Shown: one piece after another, positions 10,581 through 19,610 of the stretch
Numbering within the stretch: the first letter of the stretch is position 1
Layout: each line of letters starts with the position of its first letter
NCBI RefSeq assembly: GCF_022512515.1
Contig: NZ_JAKWBK010000001.1
Coordinates: 3,906,001 to 3,970,000 of the forward strand
DNA: 64,000 nt
Direction: 5' to 3'
Source of the DNA: Paraniabella hibiscisoli
GTDB lineage: Bacteria > Bacteroidota > Bacteroidia > Chitinophagales > Chitinophagaceae
The notes under the pieces: generated by a model
What the model saw: the letters and a program-made list of their open reading frames with translations, nothing else
Told to the model about the DNA's origin: nothing
The model's database searches: none
Position numbers and translations under genes: made by a program

Positions 10581-11840
10581 CTATTCCTGAACGACCTTTA
10601 CGATCTTTGATGATCTTTCAGTTCCATCAACATCCACCTGTGAAATCCGTAAAAATATTGCGCTCTTACCGGCAGGGTTGGCATCACTGCCCTTGCTACA
10701 GGAAATAGCTGGTACTACGAGAACGGCAATGAATGCAAAAGCCGCCAACACCCGTTTTCTGCGTAGTCCAGATAATAAAAGAATGGCAATCAACCCGAAA
10801 ACACTCATACCTAACATTACTTCATTTTGAGGGATAGCAAATTTGAAATGGTATTGAAGTATAGTATCCGAGTTGCCATTGGCCGCCTGTGATTTCACGG
10901 TGCCGATTGTTTTAAAGTTTCCCCCATCTGGCGAGGCCTCTATTTCGAAATGGTCATTGCTGCGCTCCTCGTAAGTATCCCAATTTACTAATAAAATATT
11001 GTCCTTTGCAGTAGCCTCAATGTTTCCAAATACGACAGGTAGTACAACTATCTGGAACGTGCAGCCGGTGGGGATTGCATAAGGATTAGCAGCGTCATTT
11101 TTCAGATCCCAGTTGGCAACATTATTAAGGTTGCTTCGTACAGCGGCCAGGGTCGCACCTGTACTGTTAGCGCATGCAATTTTGCCATTGTCGAATTCAG
11201 CATTTAAAACTCCCGGCGTTAATACGCCCATCATTGCATTAGTGCCATTTGTCAGTCCGGGAGGCCGGGCTGATCTGTTTTGTGACATCGTCCATCCGGC
11301 CGGACCATTGGTGAGCGCAATAGCATCCCAGTCAGCGGCAGTGCTGGCTGGTTGATTAGCTCCTCCAAGAGTTTCACTATTCATATGTATCCCTGCAATG
11401 AAGGCCGGGGTTGCCAATGCTCCCTGGAAAGCCAGGACCTGGTCACCCGCCTGCGATAGAATAAATGAACCGGTTGTTACGACACTGCCCGTTGAGGCCG
11501 CTGCAATAACGGTAACCTGGCCTGTTGCAGTGATATAAACTTCTGTAAATTGTGACAGGGCGCCCCCTGCCGTCCAGGTAATGACGCCTTCTGTGGATGT
11601 AAGGCCATTGTTGTTGGTGTTCCAGCCATTGTCAGTAAAGTTGATGGTGGTGCCATTCAAAAGGCCGCCGGGTCTTAAAATAACAAAAGAAAAAGACGAC
11701 TGGTCATTGGAGCCATTGATTGCATTATACTCCACAAATGCTATGTCTCCTGCAGCAAGGGTTTGAGCGTTTGAGTGGACCACGGCGATAAGGAATAGAA
11801 AAAGGGATAATATTACTTTTTTATAAAGAGTGTTTTTAAT
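10581..11840 (-). CDS. Secreted protein with a double-TM, lipobox-like C-terminal tail
   Basis: Exported protein of unknown role. Reading from ATT at 11840 gives IKNTLYKKVILSLFLFLIAV then VVHSNAQT, a clear signal peptide; the first ordinary start (GTG 11783) would cut it off, so either ATT is used or the start base is miscalled. The N-terminal ~220 residues are beta-rich (lamin-tail-like, GDIAFVEYNAIN). Next is a beta-sandwich linker (LLVNWDTYEERSNDHFEIEA). The last ~80 residues are unusual: TM helix, basic RRKR, second TM ending VVPAISC-SK, then a 43-residue tail with LRISQVDVDG and KIVKVVQE. The same C-terminal layout recurs in the protein at 46196-47860. There is no type IX sorting domain. 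Stands alone between the RHS relic and the DNA-repair-like gene. Confidence 0.75.
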   Translation of the reverse strand: MKNTLYKKVILSLFLFLIAVVHSNAQTLAAGDIAFVEYNAINGSNDQSSFSFVILRPGGLLNGTTINFTDNGWNTNNNGLTSTEGVITWTAGGALSQFTEVYITATGQVTVIAAASTGSVVTTGSFILSQAGDQVLAFQGALATPAFIAGIHMNSETLGGANQPASTAADWDAIALTNGPAGWTMSQNRSARPPGLTNGTNAMMGVLTPGVLNAEFDNGKIACANSTGATLAAVRSNLNNVANWDLKNDAANPYAIPTGCTFQIVVLPVVFGNIEATAKDNILLVNWDTYEERSNDHFEIEASPDGGNFKTIGTVKSQAANGNSDTILQYHFKFAIPQNEVMLGMSVFGLIAILLLSGLRRKRVLAAFAFIAVLVVPAISCSKGSDANPAGKSAIFLRISQVDVDGTERSSKIVKVVQE

Positions 11841-12223
11841 CTGAGTAGGTAAATCGAGGTTGATAGGCGGGTTGATTGGATTATGGGTTTTGAGTCTTTA
11901 GAAGGCGTTTAAAGTACGGTAAGTTACATCGAATACTTATTCTTTACCGGAATGTGTAACAAATGGCGAATACAAATTTAGGATAATGTCCTGGGTCTTC
12001 GAATTTTTATTAAAACGTGGAGCGCGCGTTAGAACTGAAAGAATTTTGTTCTATAGTACTTTAGAAGACGGCAACTGAGAGGGAGCGTGCACTGAATTTT
12101 TGATGGATGATAGGTGAGAGTGGGGATAGCAGTTCATGGATGATGGCTATTGGGTGTTTTGGAATGAGGCTTATTACCCCTAAGATTTTTGTTAAAGCTG
12201 GTATGAATAGGAACAACCGGCCA
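11841..12223. other. Intergenic, nothing recognised
   Basis: 383 bp between the start of the secreted-protein gene and the end of the DNA-alkylation-repeat gene, both on the minus strand. It must hold the promoter of the former, but I find no clean TAnnTTTG box, no hairpin with a T run and no conserved reading frame. Confidence 0.4.
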
Positions 12224-12828
12224 TCACTGCCGCTTAAGAACATATTTGTAAGTGAAAGCAATTCGTTTATCCTTTAAATCCCATGTTGAAGTTTCCTGAT
12301 CGACCAGGTTTCTATGCTTCTTGCTGATATCCCTCAGCGAATTTCCTACGGACTTTCTCAGGTATTCACTTTCGCTGGCTTTATGCCTGCTGATTAATTG
12401 TATCGCGGTTTCGGGTTGAGCTTTAAAAAAGGTCGGCTCGTCCAGATCCGTAAACCTTCTGTTACGGCTCTGCATACGTTTGGGTTTTCATCATTTAGCC
12501 ATCCCTTAATCGTAGGAAGCGCTTGTTCATAGCCGGTATCCCTGCAGTATTGATCAAAAGCTTTTGCGATAATTTCCTGAACCTGCCAGCTCGGATCCAG
12601 TTTTGCCTGATCTTTCATCACTTCTAATACCTGGTTATTCTTTGAGGCAATATATCCTAAAATAAAGATGGCACAACAGCGTACCTGGTAAATGTTATTG
12701 CCGCAGAAGTGTAATGCAACTTGTCTCGCTTTAGACAAACTATGCGATTCGACAATTTTTTGGGCTACCTTTTCAATGGGTTTAAATCCATTCTTTACTA
12801 ATGCGAGTTTTTGGAACATTGCTTCCAT
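12224..12828 (-). CDS. DNA alkylation repeat (HEAT-like) protein (one frameshift)
   Basis: Cytoplasmic HEAT-like repeat protein of the AlkD/AlkC relatives, which bind or excise alkylated bases. Helical repeats fill the chain. The family's typical stretch reads CRAVTEGLRIWTSRPFFKAQ, followed by SEYLRKSVGNSLRDISKKH. This second part is only reached by adding one base to the A6 run at 12425-12430 (T run on the coding strand). Repaired length is ~201 aa, ending YVLKRQ. Start ATG at 12828. It has no close neighbour on its strand. Whether it is a true glycosylase or a repeat-only relative cannot be told without the structure-guided active-site residues. Confidence 0.8.
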
Positions 12829-13218
12829 TACCTGTCCATTTTATGGAAAGTAAAATTAAATATTTCTATCGATTTCGCTTCTCTGTTGGTCGGTCGGCAG
12901 CGTTTGGCAGGATAAGTCTCAGGCATATCACCAACAGTATCCGCGTTGAGATTAAAAAGACACCGGTAGAAACCAGGTCCGCTTATTTTACAATTAATTA
13001 TCCTATGGCGCACAAGTTTTCAAAAAGTATTCCAATTACCCACTTCCCCACTTCCCCTATACACAATGCTAAAATAATTTATAGCCTGAAAAGGAGGCAA
13101 CCCTAATATAGTAAATAGTGGAATGGTGTGGCGTTTTTTGCCCGTTTCGTAACATTAAAATGATCAGCTTCATCATATTCATCTTTGTATCTTAAAATCT
13201 AACTTAACCATTTTAAGC
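12829..13218. other. Intergenic, divergent promoter region
   Basis: 390 bp between two divergent genes. Open frames here are short and lack family motifs. The only element I can support is the TACCTTTG box listed next, at its right edge. Confidence 0.4.
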
Positions 13219-13226
13219 TACCTTTG
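13219..13226 (+). promoter_or_regulatory. Bacteroidota -7 promoter box
   Basis: TACCTTTG matches the Bacteroidota consensus TAnnTTTG exactly and lies 17 bp before the ATG at 13244. No TTG is placed 19-21 bp upstream (nearest TTG is ~31 bp away), so the -33 element is weak or absent. Confidence 0.55.
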
Positions 13227-13243
13227 CAGCGTTGTTAAATAAT

Positions 13244-13853
13244 ATGCAGCCCGGTGTAATCGTGTACAATAATATGGCTGCGCTGACCCAACCTTACTTA
13301 TTGAAAATAGCTATTAAAGTCCAGGTAATTGACCGAGACAAAACAGTGGGTAGCTTTATTAAAGAACAAGTGAAGCAGTTCAGAATTGAAGTGACTTACC
13401 TATCAGCCCCCCATCCTTACTCAGGTTTATCTGGATGATTTGATTGCCCGGCCAGATCAGGTACTTATTTGGGACCTTGCAAACCTGGAACCGCCAGTTA
13501 ACTTTAGTCTGACCCATTACCTTTTAACCCGGGAAATCTGTTCAAAAATTATTTGGATGATTTCCGATCAGCAATTTCAACGGATGTATGAATTATTGGA
13601 AACCGGAGTTAGCGCGCTCCTCTACAAACCGCTGATGGCTGACAGGTTTAAGCAAGCCTTTAGTAATGCGTTGGATAAGAGAGCCATGTCACCGTCAGAC
13701 TTCTTGAAGGTTATTTCAGGTAAGGACAACTTCTGCCTGAAGGAGATGGACATAATAGCTGTAGAGCGGGTGGGCGAGGAGTGCCGGATGACAATCAGAG
13801 ATGGCCGGCTTTTGGATCTCAATGAGAGTATTTCAGATCTGGTAAAGCATTGA
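13244..13853 (+). CDS. Response-regulator-like protein: receiver plus short LytTR-like end (one frameshift)
   Basis: Probable signalling protein with a CheY-like receiver at residues ~15-135: acidic start (VIDRDKTV), candidate phospho-Asp in VLIWDL, and the Lys switch in LLYKPL. The C-terminal ~45 residues (LKEMDIIAVERVGEECRM, then DGRLLDLNESISDL) resemble the first half of a LytTR DNA-binding domain, but the protein stops where the second half should be. The frame breaks at C6 (13407-13412, one C too many). ATG 13244 was chosen over the upstream in-frame TTG because of the promoter spacing. The single Asp in place of the usual pair, and the half LytTR, make it atypical; it could be a decaying or specialised regulator. 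Confidence 0.6.
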
Positions 13854-14039
13854 ACAATCAATGGTGAACGAACTACTGCTATCATCTGTTATCTCGTTTA
13901 TTTCAATGAACAATAAACTATCATCCGTCAATCGTCAACTCTCATCCTTCATTTCCTGTCAACCTGGTACAAAGTTAATATTGGAACTATATAAATTACG
14001 CCCCATCAGGCTTAGTACAGATTTAGCAGCTATAATACT

Positions 14040-14403
14040 ATGATCACCCTTATAGACTCTGTAGCCGAAAATGTAATCGCCTTCCGGGCCACTGGCACGG
14101 TATCGGCAGACGATTTTAAAGATACTTTGATCCCTGCTGTATAGCAGCATGTCAAAGTGCAACAGGAATTGAACTATGTACATTTAATTGATACAGAGCT
14201 GACCGACTTTACGATTGGGTCTTGGGTGCAAAACCTTACTGTGTATAGAGTAGTTGAAAAACTGGCGAAAGGCTGCCATCATTTGTGATGTAAAAGCGGT
14301 TAAGGCTTTCACTGATGCTGTTTTCAAAGTCATGCCTGGTGAGTTTAAGGTATTTGAGCACAGCCATTACCAGGAGGCGCTGTCCTGGGTAAGTTCCTTA
14401 TGA
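14040..14403 (+). pseudogene. SpoIIAA-like STAS domain protein, broken
   Basis: Reads MITLIDSVAENVIAFRATG, then VSADDFKDTLIPAV, which is the SpoIIAA-like (DUF3478-type) STAS fold of about 120 aa. An in-frame TAG stands at 14142-14144, and translation resumes in frame with QHVKVQQELNYVHLID. A second break, one G too many at 14271-14272, leads to AIICDVKAVKAFTDAV and MPGEFKVFEHSHYQEALSWV before the stop at 14401. The TAG is a substitution, not a run-length error, so this gene may be truly dead, or carry two consensus errors. Such proteins are common beside stress and light-signalling genes in this phylum; function is not established. Confidence 0.7.
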
Positions 14404-14466
14404 ATTTGCACCGGTACTTGGTATGGTTATTGAATTAATGCGATCAACAACATTAATCAATCCCTT

Positions 14467-14652
14467 ATGCTTGACATCGATATTTTAACCGGCCTTCGTG
14501 AACTTCCTGTACTCCTTACCGCTGATGCCATTGCCCAGGTGGCTGAAGGCAGTACCATTAACCTGGACGAGTGGGAGTTTCATGAGCAAAAGTTAAGTGG
14601 CCGGACCTTCCACGTTATTACTCAAAAAAATCTGCGGATGATGGACTGTTAG
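14467..14652 (+). CDS. Small hypothetical protein (61 aa)
   Basis: Not recognised. ATG 14467 opens MLDIDILTGLRELPVLLTAD; the chain is soluble, mildly acidic and lacks a signal or TM segment. It follows the STAS relic by 63 bp and lies ~310 bp before the LOV kinase gene, and a perfect hairpin follows its stop. It may belong to the same stress/signalling unit as the STAS relic (inference from position only). Confidence 0.45.
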   Translation: MLDIDILTGLRELPVLLTADAIAQVAEGSTINLDEWEFHEQKLSGRTFHVITQKNLRMMDC

Positions 14653-14672
14653 GTAACTGCATCGGATAACAG

Positions 14673-14696
14673 AGAATCCTTATTCTATAAGGATTC
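14673..14696. terminator. Perfect hairpin in a 310-bp gap
   Basis: AGAATCCTTA (14673-14682) and TAAGGATTCT (14688-14697 region) form a perfect 10-bp stem around a 5-nt loop TTCTA. It is 20 bp past the stop of the 61-aa protein. There is no proper T run, so it may be a weak terminator or a protein-binding palindrome. The rest of the gap 14653-14962 holds nothing else I can support. Confidence 0.5.
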
Positions 14697-14962
14697 TATC
14701 ACCTATTTTATCATCCCTTGAAAACTTCGTTAAGATTGGTAATACTGCTTCCCGGAAATGTTGACATCCCTTAAGCCGTCTCTCAGAACCGCGGACGCGA
14801 GAAATGACATCATAGCGCGGGATAAAATGTCACCAGCTGGTGTGATCAGTAATTTGGTATCATTTTAGCAATAACACTGCAAACCTCAATATAAAAATCG
14901 TCAGGCCCGGCGCTGCTTTAAATATGGTTATGTTCGAAGTTGGGTAAGGGTCTTTTAAATTT

Positions 14963-16504
14963 ATGCTATTGTCATCGAATCCTAATATCGTCTCGGAAGG
15001 CGGCCACGTGCAGGGCTTAACCTTCAGCCTGCTCTTCAGTGCCCTGAACGCATCAGTCTCAGGCATTATTATAACCGATAACCAGCAGCCGGATAATCCG
15101 ATTATATATTGCAACACAGCATTTGAAAAGATTAGCGGGTATAGCCGTTCTGAGATTATTGGTCATAATTGCCGGTTTCTCCAGGGTAAGGATCGCTCGC
15201 AAAAAGCAAGACAACAGATTGCTGTCGCGGTTGAAAAAGCAGAAAGCTGCAAGGTTGAGATTCGTAATTACCGGAAGAATGGCGATCTGTTTTGGAACGA
15301 ACTCTTCATGGCGCCTGTTAGCGATGCTTCGGGAAAAGTGACGCATTTTATAGGCGTCCAGAATGACATCACGCTCAGGGAAAAAGCTGAGTTGGAGCTT
15401 CTGGAGCAGAAGGCCGTTATGGAAGAGCAAGTCAGGGAACGAACTATTAAGCTAAAGGAGAATGAGGCATTTTTGTCCAGTATAATAGAAACTGTACGGG
15501 AAAGCCTGCTGGTATTGGATCCCGATTTTAAAGTGATCAGTGCCAATGATCATTTCTTTAAAACCTTCAAGGTCAGCAGCCAGGAAACGATCGGTAAATT
15601 ACTTTATGATTTGGGTAATGGGCAATGGAATATTGAAAAGCTTAAGGAACTGCTGCTCAAGATCCTACCTACTAACAACCCGGTACTTGATTTCGAAGTA
15701 GAGCACGAGTTCCCGCATATTGGTAAAAAGCTGATGCTCTTGAACGCTTATCGTATTGAGCTGGAAGGTCAGTACAAGGATCGGATATTAATAGCAATTG
15801 AAGATATTACGGAGCGCCGGGAAATCGAGCGCCGTAAAGACGATTTTCTATCGATTGCCAGCCACGAGTTAAAAACACCACTTACCTCCATCAAGGGCTT
15901 TTTGCAGATGCTGAGTCGCCTGCAGCCTGCTGGAATGCCGGATCAATATCAGGTGATATTTGATAAAGTAAATGTTTCAGTTGATAGGCTTAATATGCTG
16001 ATTACGGATCTATTAGATGTGTCAAGGATACAATCCGGCAATATGGAGATTCATAAAGATAACTTCGACTTTGATAAAGTGGTGGCTGAGACGATAGAGC
16101 AGATGCAATCGGTAAGTCCGGATCATACTATTATCAGTACCGGTTCGAGTAGGGCCTTGGTAAAAGCTGATGAACAGCAGATCGTTCAGGTGATTAATAA
16201 CCTCCTTGCCAATGCTATCAAGTATAGTCCTGATAGCAAAGAGATTTATGTACATATTTCGAAAGTAAGTGACTATGTAAAGCTCTCTGTCAGGGATACT
16301 GGTGTAGGTATTAACCTGGAAGATCAGCAACGGGTATTCCAGCGGTTTTTTCGCGGTGCGGAGTTTCAGAAGAAATTTGCCGGTATGGGCATCGGGCTCT
16401 ATGTATGTGAGCAGATCATCAAAAATCATAATGGGACCATCTGGCTAAACAGTGAGAAAGGCCAGGGTACCACTTTTAACTTTACAATACCCATTGAAGC
16501 GTGA
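14963..16504 (+). CDS. LOV/PAS sensor histidine kinase
   Basis: Soluble blue-light-type sensor kinase, 513 aa. Residues ~25-140 are a LOV domain with the complete flavin-binding signature GHNCRFLQG (adduct-forming Cys70), NYRKNGDLFWNELF and the Gln of FIGVQNDIT. A coiled linker (ELLEQKAVMEEQVRERTIKL) leads to a second PAS domain (~165-280). HisKA follows with phospho-acceptor His301 in SIASHELKTPLTS. The ATPase domain shows N box NLLANAIKYSP, G1 DTGVGI and G2 GMGIGLYV. No TM segment. The next gene, a lone receiver, overlaps its stop by 4 bp (GTGA), so they are translationally coupled and surely partners. Frame intact. Confidence 0.93.
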   Translation: MLLSSNPNIVSEGGHVQGLTFSLLFSALNASVSGIIITDNQQPDNPIIYCNTAFEKISGYSRSEIIGHNCRFLQGKDRSQKARQQIAVAVEKAESCKVEIRNYRKNGDLFWNELFMAPVSDASGKVTHFIGVQNDITLREKAELELLEQKAVMEEQVRERTIKLKENEAFLSSIIETVRESLLVLDPDFKVISANDHFFKTFKVSSQETIGKLLYDLGNGQWNIEKLKELLLKILPTNNPVLDFEVEHEFPHIGKKLMLLNAYRIELEGQYKDRILIAIEDITERREIERRKDDFLSIASHELKTPLTSIKGFLQMLSRLQPAGMPDQYQVIFDKVNVSVDRLNMLITDLLDVSRIQSGNMEIHKDNFDFDKVVAETIEQMQSVSPDHTIISTGSSRALVKADEQQIVQVINNLLANAIKYSPDSKEIYVHISKVSDYVKLSVRDTGVGINLEDQQRVFQRFFRGAEFQKKFAGMGIGLYVCEQIIKNHNGTIWLNSEKGQGTTFNFTIPIEA

Positions 16505-16872
16505 ATAAAGGTAATTCAAAAGTGATTATCTGCGATGATGATCAAAGTATACTGGAGTTGCTGGGATTAGTTGCAGAAACTGCGGGATGCGAGGTGGTGA
16601 CGCTCTCCAAAAGCATGGAGGTCATGAAAGCCATAAGGCAGGAACATCCTGCATTAGTAGTGCTGGATCTCTGGATGCCGGTTATGTCGGGTGATATGAT
16701 ATTACAGACGATCCGGAAAGATACTGCTCTGAAGGAGCTTCCGGTAGTAATCATCTCCGCCAGCAGGGATGGCCGGCAGATTGCCGAGCTCAACGGGGCT
16801 ACAGAATACCTGGCTAAACCATTTGACATCATGGATCTGACTGCAATCTTTCAGAAGTACTGTTATGTATAG
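16501..16872 (+). CDS. Single-domain response regulator (CheY-like)
   Basis: Receiver with no output domain, 123 aa. Acidic pocket DDD at residues 12-14, phospho-acceptor Asp56 in VVLDLWMP, and conserved Lys106 in YLAKPFD. GTG start inside the TGA of the LOV kinase. Likely relays the kinase's phosphate to another kinase or phosphotransfer protein, or acts by direct binding. A hairpin (16872-16892) ends the unit. Confidence 0.92.
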   Translation: MNKGNSKVIICDDDQSILELLGLVAETAGCEVVTLSKSMEVMKAIRQEHPALVVLDLWMPVMSGDMILQTIRKDTALKELPVVIISASRDGRQIAELNGATEYLAKPFDIMDLTAIFQKYCYV

Positions 16873-16892
16873 TGAACAAAACAATTGTTCAC
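16872..16892. terminator. Hairpin between convergent genes
   Basis: GTGAACAA (16872-16879) and TTGTTCAC (16885-16892) pair perfectly over 8 bp, loop AACAA. It lies between the receiver gene (+) and the multi-PAS kinase (-), so it may serve both. No T run follows on either strand, so confidence is moderate. Confidence 0.5.
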
Positions 16893-16939
16893 ATCATGAT
16901 CCCCGGCAATTTTAATCAATTCAGCGCTAGTAATATGCA

Positions 16940-18916
16940 CTAACTATGCGGTAGTTTAAAGTAAAAGGTTGAACCTGCCCCCGGCTCACTGTCCATACCA
17001 ATGATCCCATCGTGCAGCCGGATGATTTCGGCGCATAAATATAGACCAATACCAAAACCGGAGATGGTTTGGGTGTCCTGGCTTTCTACCCTGTAGAAGC
17101 GGGTAAACAATCTTTCCTGATCCGCTGGCTGAACACCAATTCCGCTATCTGTAACATATACACCTGTGTAACCTGCTTCCCGGCGGCAGCTGATCACAAT
17201 ACTACCTGCATTGGGTGAGTATTTAACGGCATTACTGAGAAAGTTATTAATGACCTGGCCTATCTTGTCCCGGTCAGCAGTGACCGGAATCACACCCTGG
17301 AAGTCCATCTTTAATTCATGGCGGCTGGTAAAAAGAGCCGCTTCTGCCAGGCATTCTTCCACCAGCTCGTTAAGCAGGAACCTATCTTTATAGAGTCTTA
17401 TCTCGCTGGATTCCAGCCGGGCAACATCCAGAAAACCAGTGATAATACTATGCATTTTTTCAATTTGCCGTTCCACCTTCTCCAGCATACCGATAGTCAT
17501 TTCGGGAAGTTGGGTCCGTTTTTTGAGCAGGAACTGTACGTAAGCCTTGGCCGATGTGAGGGGCGTTTTTAGCTCGTGGCTGGCGATGCCAATAAAATCA
17601 TGTTTGCGTTTTTCTTCCAGCTTTCTATCGGTGATATCTGCCAGTACACCTGAGAAATTGGCGGGTGCTCCGGGCCTGGCCGGGTAAATTTTGCCGGTAG
17701 CACGAACCCATTTTAATTTCTGGTCATAATGGCCGATAATAGGATACTCCATATCATAGCTGGTTTCATTTTCTATGGCTGAATGGATCGCCGATGAAAC
17801 AGAGTCGCGGTAATCTTCCCGGATCTGCCCGATCGCCTGGTCAAGCGTAATAGCTTCAAAGCCGTGAAAACCGAACAGCTCACGGAGCCTGGGGGAGCTG
17901 ATCAGCTCGTAATTATCGAGATTAACAAACCAGGTGCCGAGGTCGGCAGATTCCACACTGATCCGGAACTGTTCTTCCAGAAGCTCCCGCTGCTGACGTT
18001 CCCTGATCCGGTCCGTTACTTCGTCAATTATAACCAGTATGCCCTGCACAGTTCCCTGCCCATCCCTTAAAGGCGAGTAAACCGAATTAACGTAAGCTTC
18101 ACGCAGACCCTGTCCCTCCTTGAGCAGCACTTTGTACTCGGCATTTACTTCTGGGATGCCGGTATGGTATACCTTATCCAGCCGGTCCAGGATGGTCTGG
18201 CCCTCCAGTTCGGGCCGGGCAATTCTTATGGGCTTACCCATCACCTCTGCAGCTGTTCTGCCCCAGATTCTTAAAATGGGCTCATTGACCTGTTCAACGA
18301 TCATATCCGGCCCCCTGAGCCAGGTAAGCCCGAGCGGGGCCTGGGCAAAGATGCTCTGAAACAGTCCTTCGCTGTCAGCCAGCCGGGTATGCAGTCCCGT
18401 CATCTGTTCCTGCATATCGGTTAGTTCCTTATTAGCCTGGATCAGGTTATTATTCGAAACTGTTAACTTTTGATGTAGCAACAGCTTTTCCTGTTCCTGC
18501 TCTCTGAAATGGGATTGCAACTTCACTTTTTGCGTCACATCAACGGCCGTATGAAGAATACAGTAGACCTCTCCGTCAGCACCCAAGAGCGCACGGTAAG
18601 TAAAGTCAAAATAAAATGTTTCCGTATGCCCGTTGACACGAAGAATAGCAGGCGTCTCAAATGCCTGGTAGGTAGTGCCGGTACGCCAGACATTTTGCAG
18701 GATGGGAATAAATTCCTGTCCCGCTAATTCAGGCACGGCAACGGCGATAGGCTGTCCGATAATACTCCGGTCCTTGCCCCAGAATCCGATCATCTGGTCA
18801 TTGGCCATCCGGATCACAATATCTTCACCGGTATATATAGCGGTCGCATCCCGCGAAAGTGCCAGGATTTCTGAAAGCAGGTGGTCAGTAACAGGCAGGG
18901 AGGAAAGATCACTCAC
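16940..18916 (-). CDS. Multi-PAS sensor histidine kinase
   Basis: Soluble hybrid-free kinase of 658 aa with three or four PAS/PAC units (residues ~10-130, ~185-300, ~310-430), a coiled segment at ~130-185, HisKA with His at about residue 447 (GIASHELKTPLTSAKAYVQF), and a HATPase domain with NFLSNAVKYSP, DSGIGV and GFGIGLYL. None of the PAS units carries the LOV cysteine motif. Frame intact. It converges on the LOV kinase unit and could share its receiver, although no receiver lies next to it on its own strand. Confidence 0.92.
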   Translation of the reverse strand: MSDLSSLPVTDHLLSEILALSRDATAIYTGEDIVIRMANDQMIGFWGKDRSIIGQPIAVAVPELAGQEFIPILQNVWRTGTTYQAFETPAILRVNGHTETFYFDFTYRALLGADGEVYCILHTAVDVTQKVKLQSHFREQEQEKLLLHQKLTVSNNNLIQANKELTDMQEQMTGLHTRLADSEGLFQSIFAQAPLGLTWLRGPDMIVEQVNEPILRIWGRTAAEVMGKPIRIARPELEGQTILDRLDKVYHTGIPEVNAEYKVLLKEGQGLREAYVNSVYSPLRDGQGTVQGILVIIDEVTDRIRERQQRELLEEQFRISVESADLGTWFVNLDNYELISSPRLRELFGFHGFEAITLDQAIGQIREDYRDSVSSAIHSAIENETSYDMEYPIIGHYDQKLKWVRATGKIYPARPGAPANFSGVLADITDRKLEEKRKHDFIGIASHELKTPLTSAKAYVQFLLKKRTQLPEMTIGMLEKVERQIEKMHSIITGFLDVARLESSEIRLYKDRFLLNELVEECLAEAALFTSRHELKMDFQGVIPVTADRDKIGQVINNFLSNAVKYSPNAGSIVISCRREAGYTGVYVTDSGIGVQPADQERLFTRFYRVESQDTQTISGFGIGLYLCAEIIRLHDGIIGMDSEPGAGSTFYFKLPHS

Positions 18917-19049
18917 GGGTGGTTATAAATAATTTTGTCAGGCAAATGTACGCAGTTTGCAGGCTCAGGCGCTTATCTTCAATTTTATGTGAAGAACTAA
19001 AGGATAGCAGCATTATTAAGGTCTTAAAATTGATGACTTCACTACTTAT

Positions 19050-19400
19050 TCATTCCCGTCTCATAGCTTCCGGGTGGTTGCAATCCGGCTGGCATAAAGG
19101 GATGCGGATCGTAAAGGTAGATCCCGCTCGGGGTGTACTGTACACTGTAATACTCCCGTCGTGGTCAGACATGATCGTGGAAGCTACATACAGACCCATT
19201 CCCAGGCAGCTGAATTTACTTTGTCCATGGGCGCCTTTGTAGAATTTGCTGAATACATGGGAAACAGTCTGTTTGTTCATGCCGGCCCCCTGGTCTTTCA
19301 CCAGGTCGCTTTCCAGGTCAAGGGCCAGGCGGTCGTATAGATCGACCTGGATGGTTACCAGTAAATACCTGCCCATCTTTAAAATGGGAATTCTATCCAT
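19050..19400 (-). pseudogene. Histidine-kinase ATPase-domain fragment
   Basis: The 116-aa frame from ATG 19400 carries only the later half of a HATPase domain: DQGAGM (G1-like), FSKFYKG (F box), LGMGLYVASTIM (G2) and GSTFTIRIPL. The N box, HisKA and any sensor are absent. A small unrelated protein is read 10 bp upstream on the same strand. I read it as a relic of a kinase like the one to its left, although a free-standing ATPase-like regulator cannot be excluded. Confidence 0.65.
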
Positions 19401-19410
19401 AATGCTGCTC

Positions 19411-19568
19411 TTATTTATTATTAATAGGCACCTGCTTAACCTCAAGGCGCTGTGTTTTGAATGCGTGCGCCAGTGCGCTGGCCGGTGAAGATTTGGTGAC
19501 GATATCGGACAGGTCAATGCTGATAGAGGACCCTTGAAAAATTGGCGCGTCATTTGTTTAAGTGACAT
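19411..19568 (-). CDS. Small hypothetical protein (~52 aa, one frameshift)
   Basis: Not recognised. ATG 19568 starts MSLKQMTRQFFKG; one extra base at C3 19531-19533 (G run on the coding strand) leads to SSISIDLSDIVTKSSP and ends VKQVPINNK. Regular amphipathic composition and the tidy stop 10 bp before the ATPase fragment make it more likely real than chance, but the repair is my inference. Confidence 0.35.
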
Positions 19569-19610
19569 TTATAATCCACATGTTATGGTAAGTGAAAAGA
19601 AGGCAGCGAA

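Noticed and set aside
12801..13106. 101-codon frame on the + strand
   Set aside because: It overlaps the start of the DNA-alkylation-repeat gene, has no recognisable motif, and is rich in residues typical of non-coding translation.
19050..19568. One 172-codon kinase-like protein
   Set aside because: The first 56 codons in that phase look non-coding (many Pro/Ser/His/Cys), while another phase gives a tidy small protein ending just before ATG 19400.
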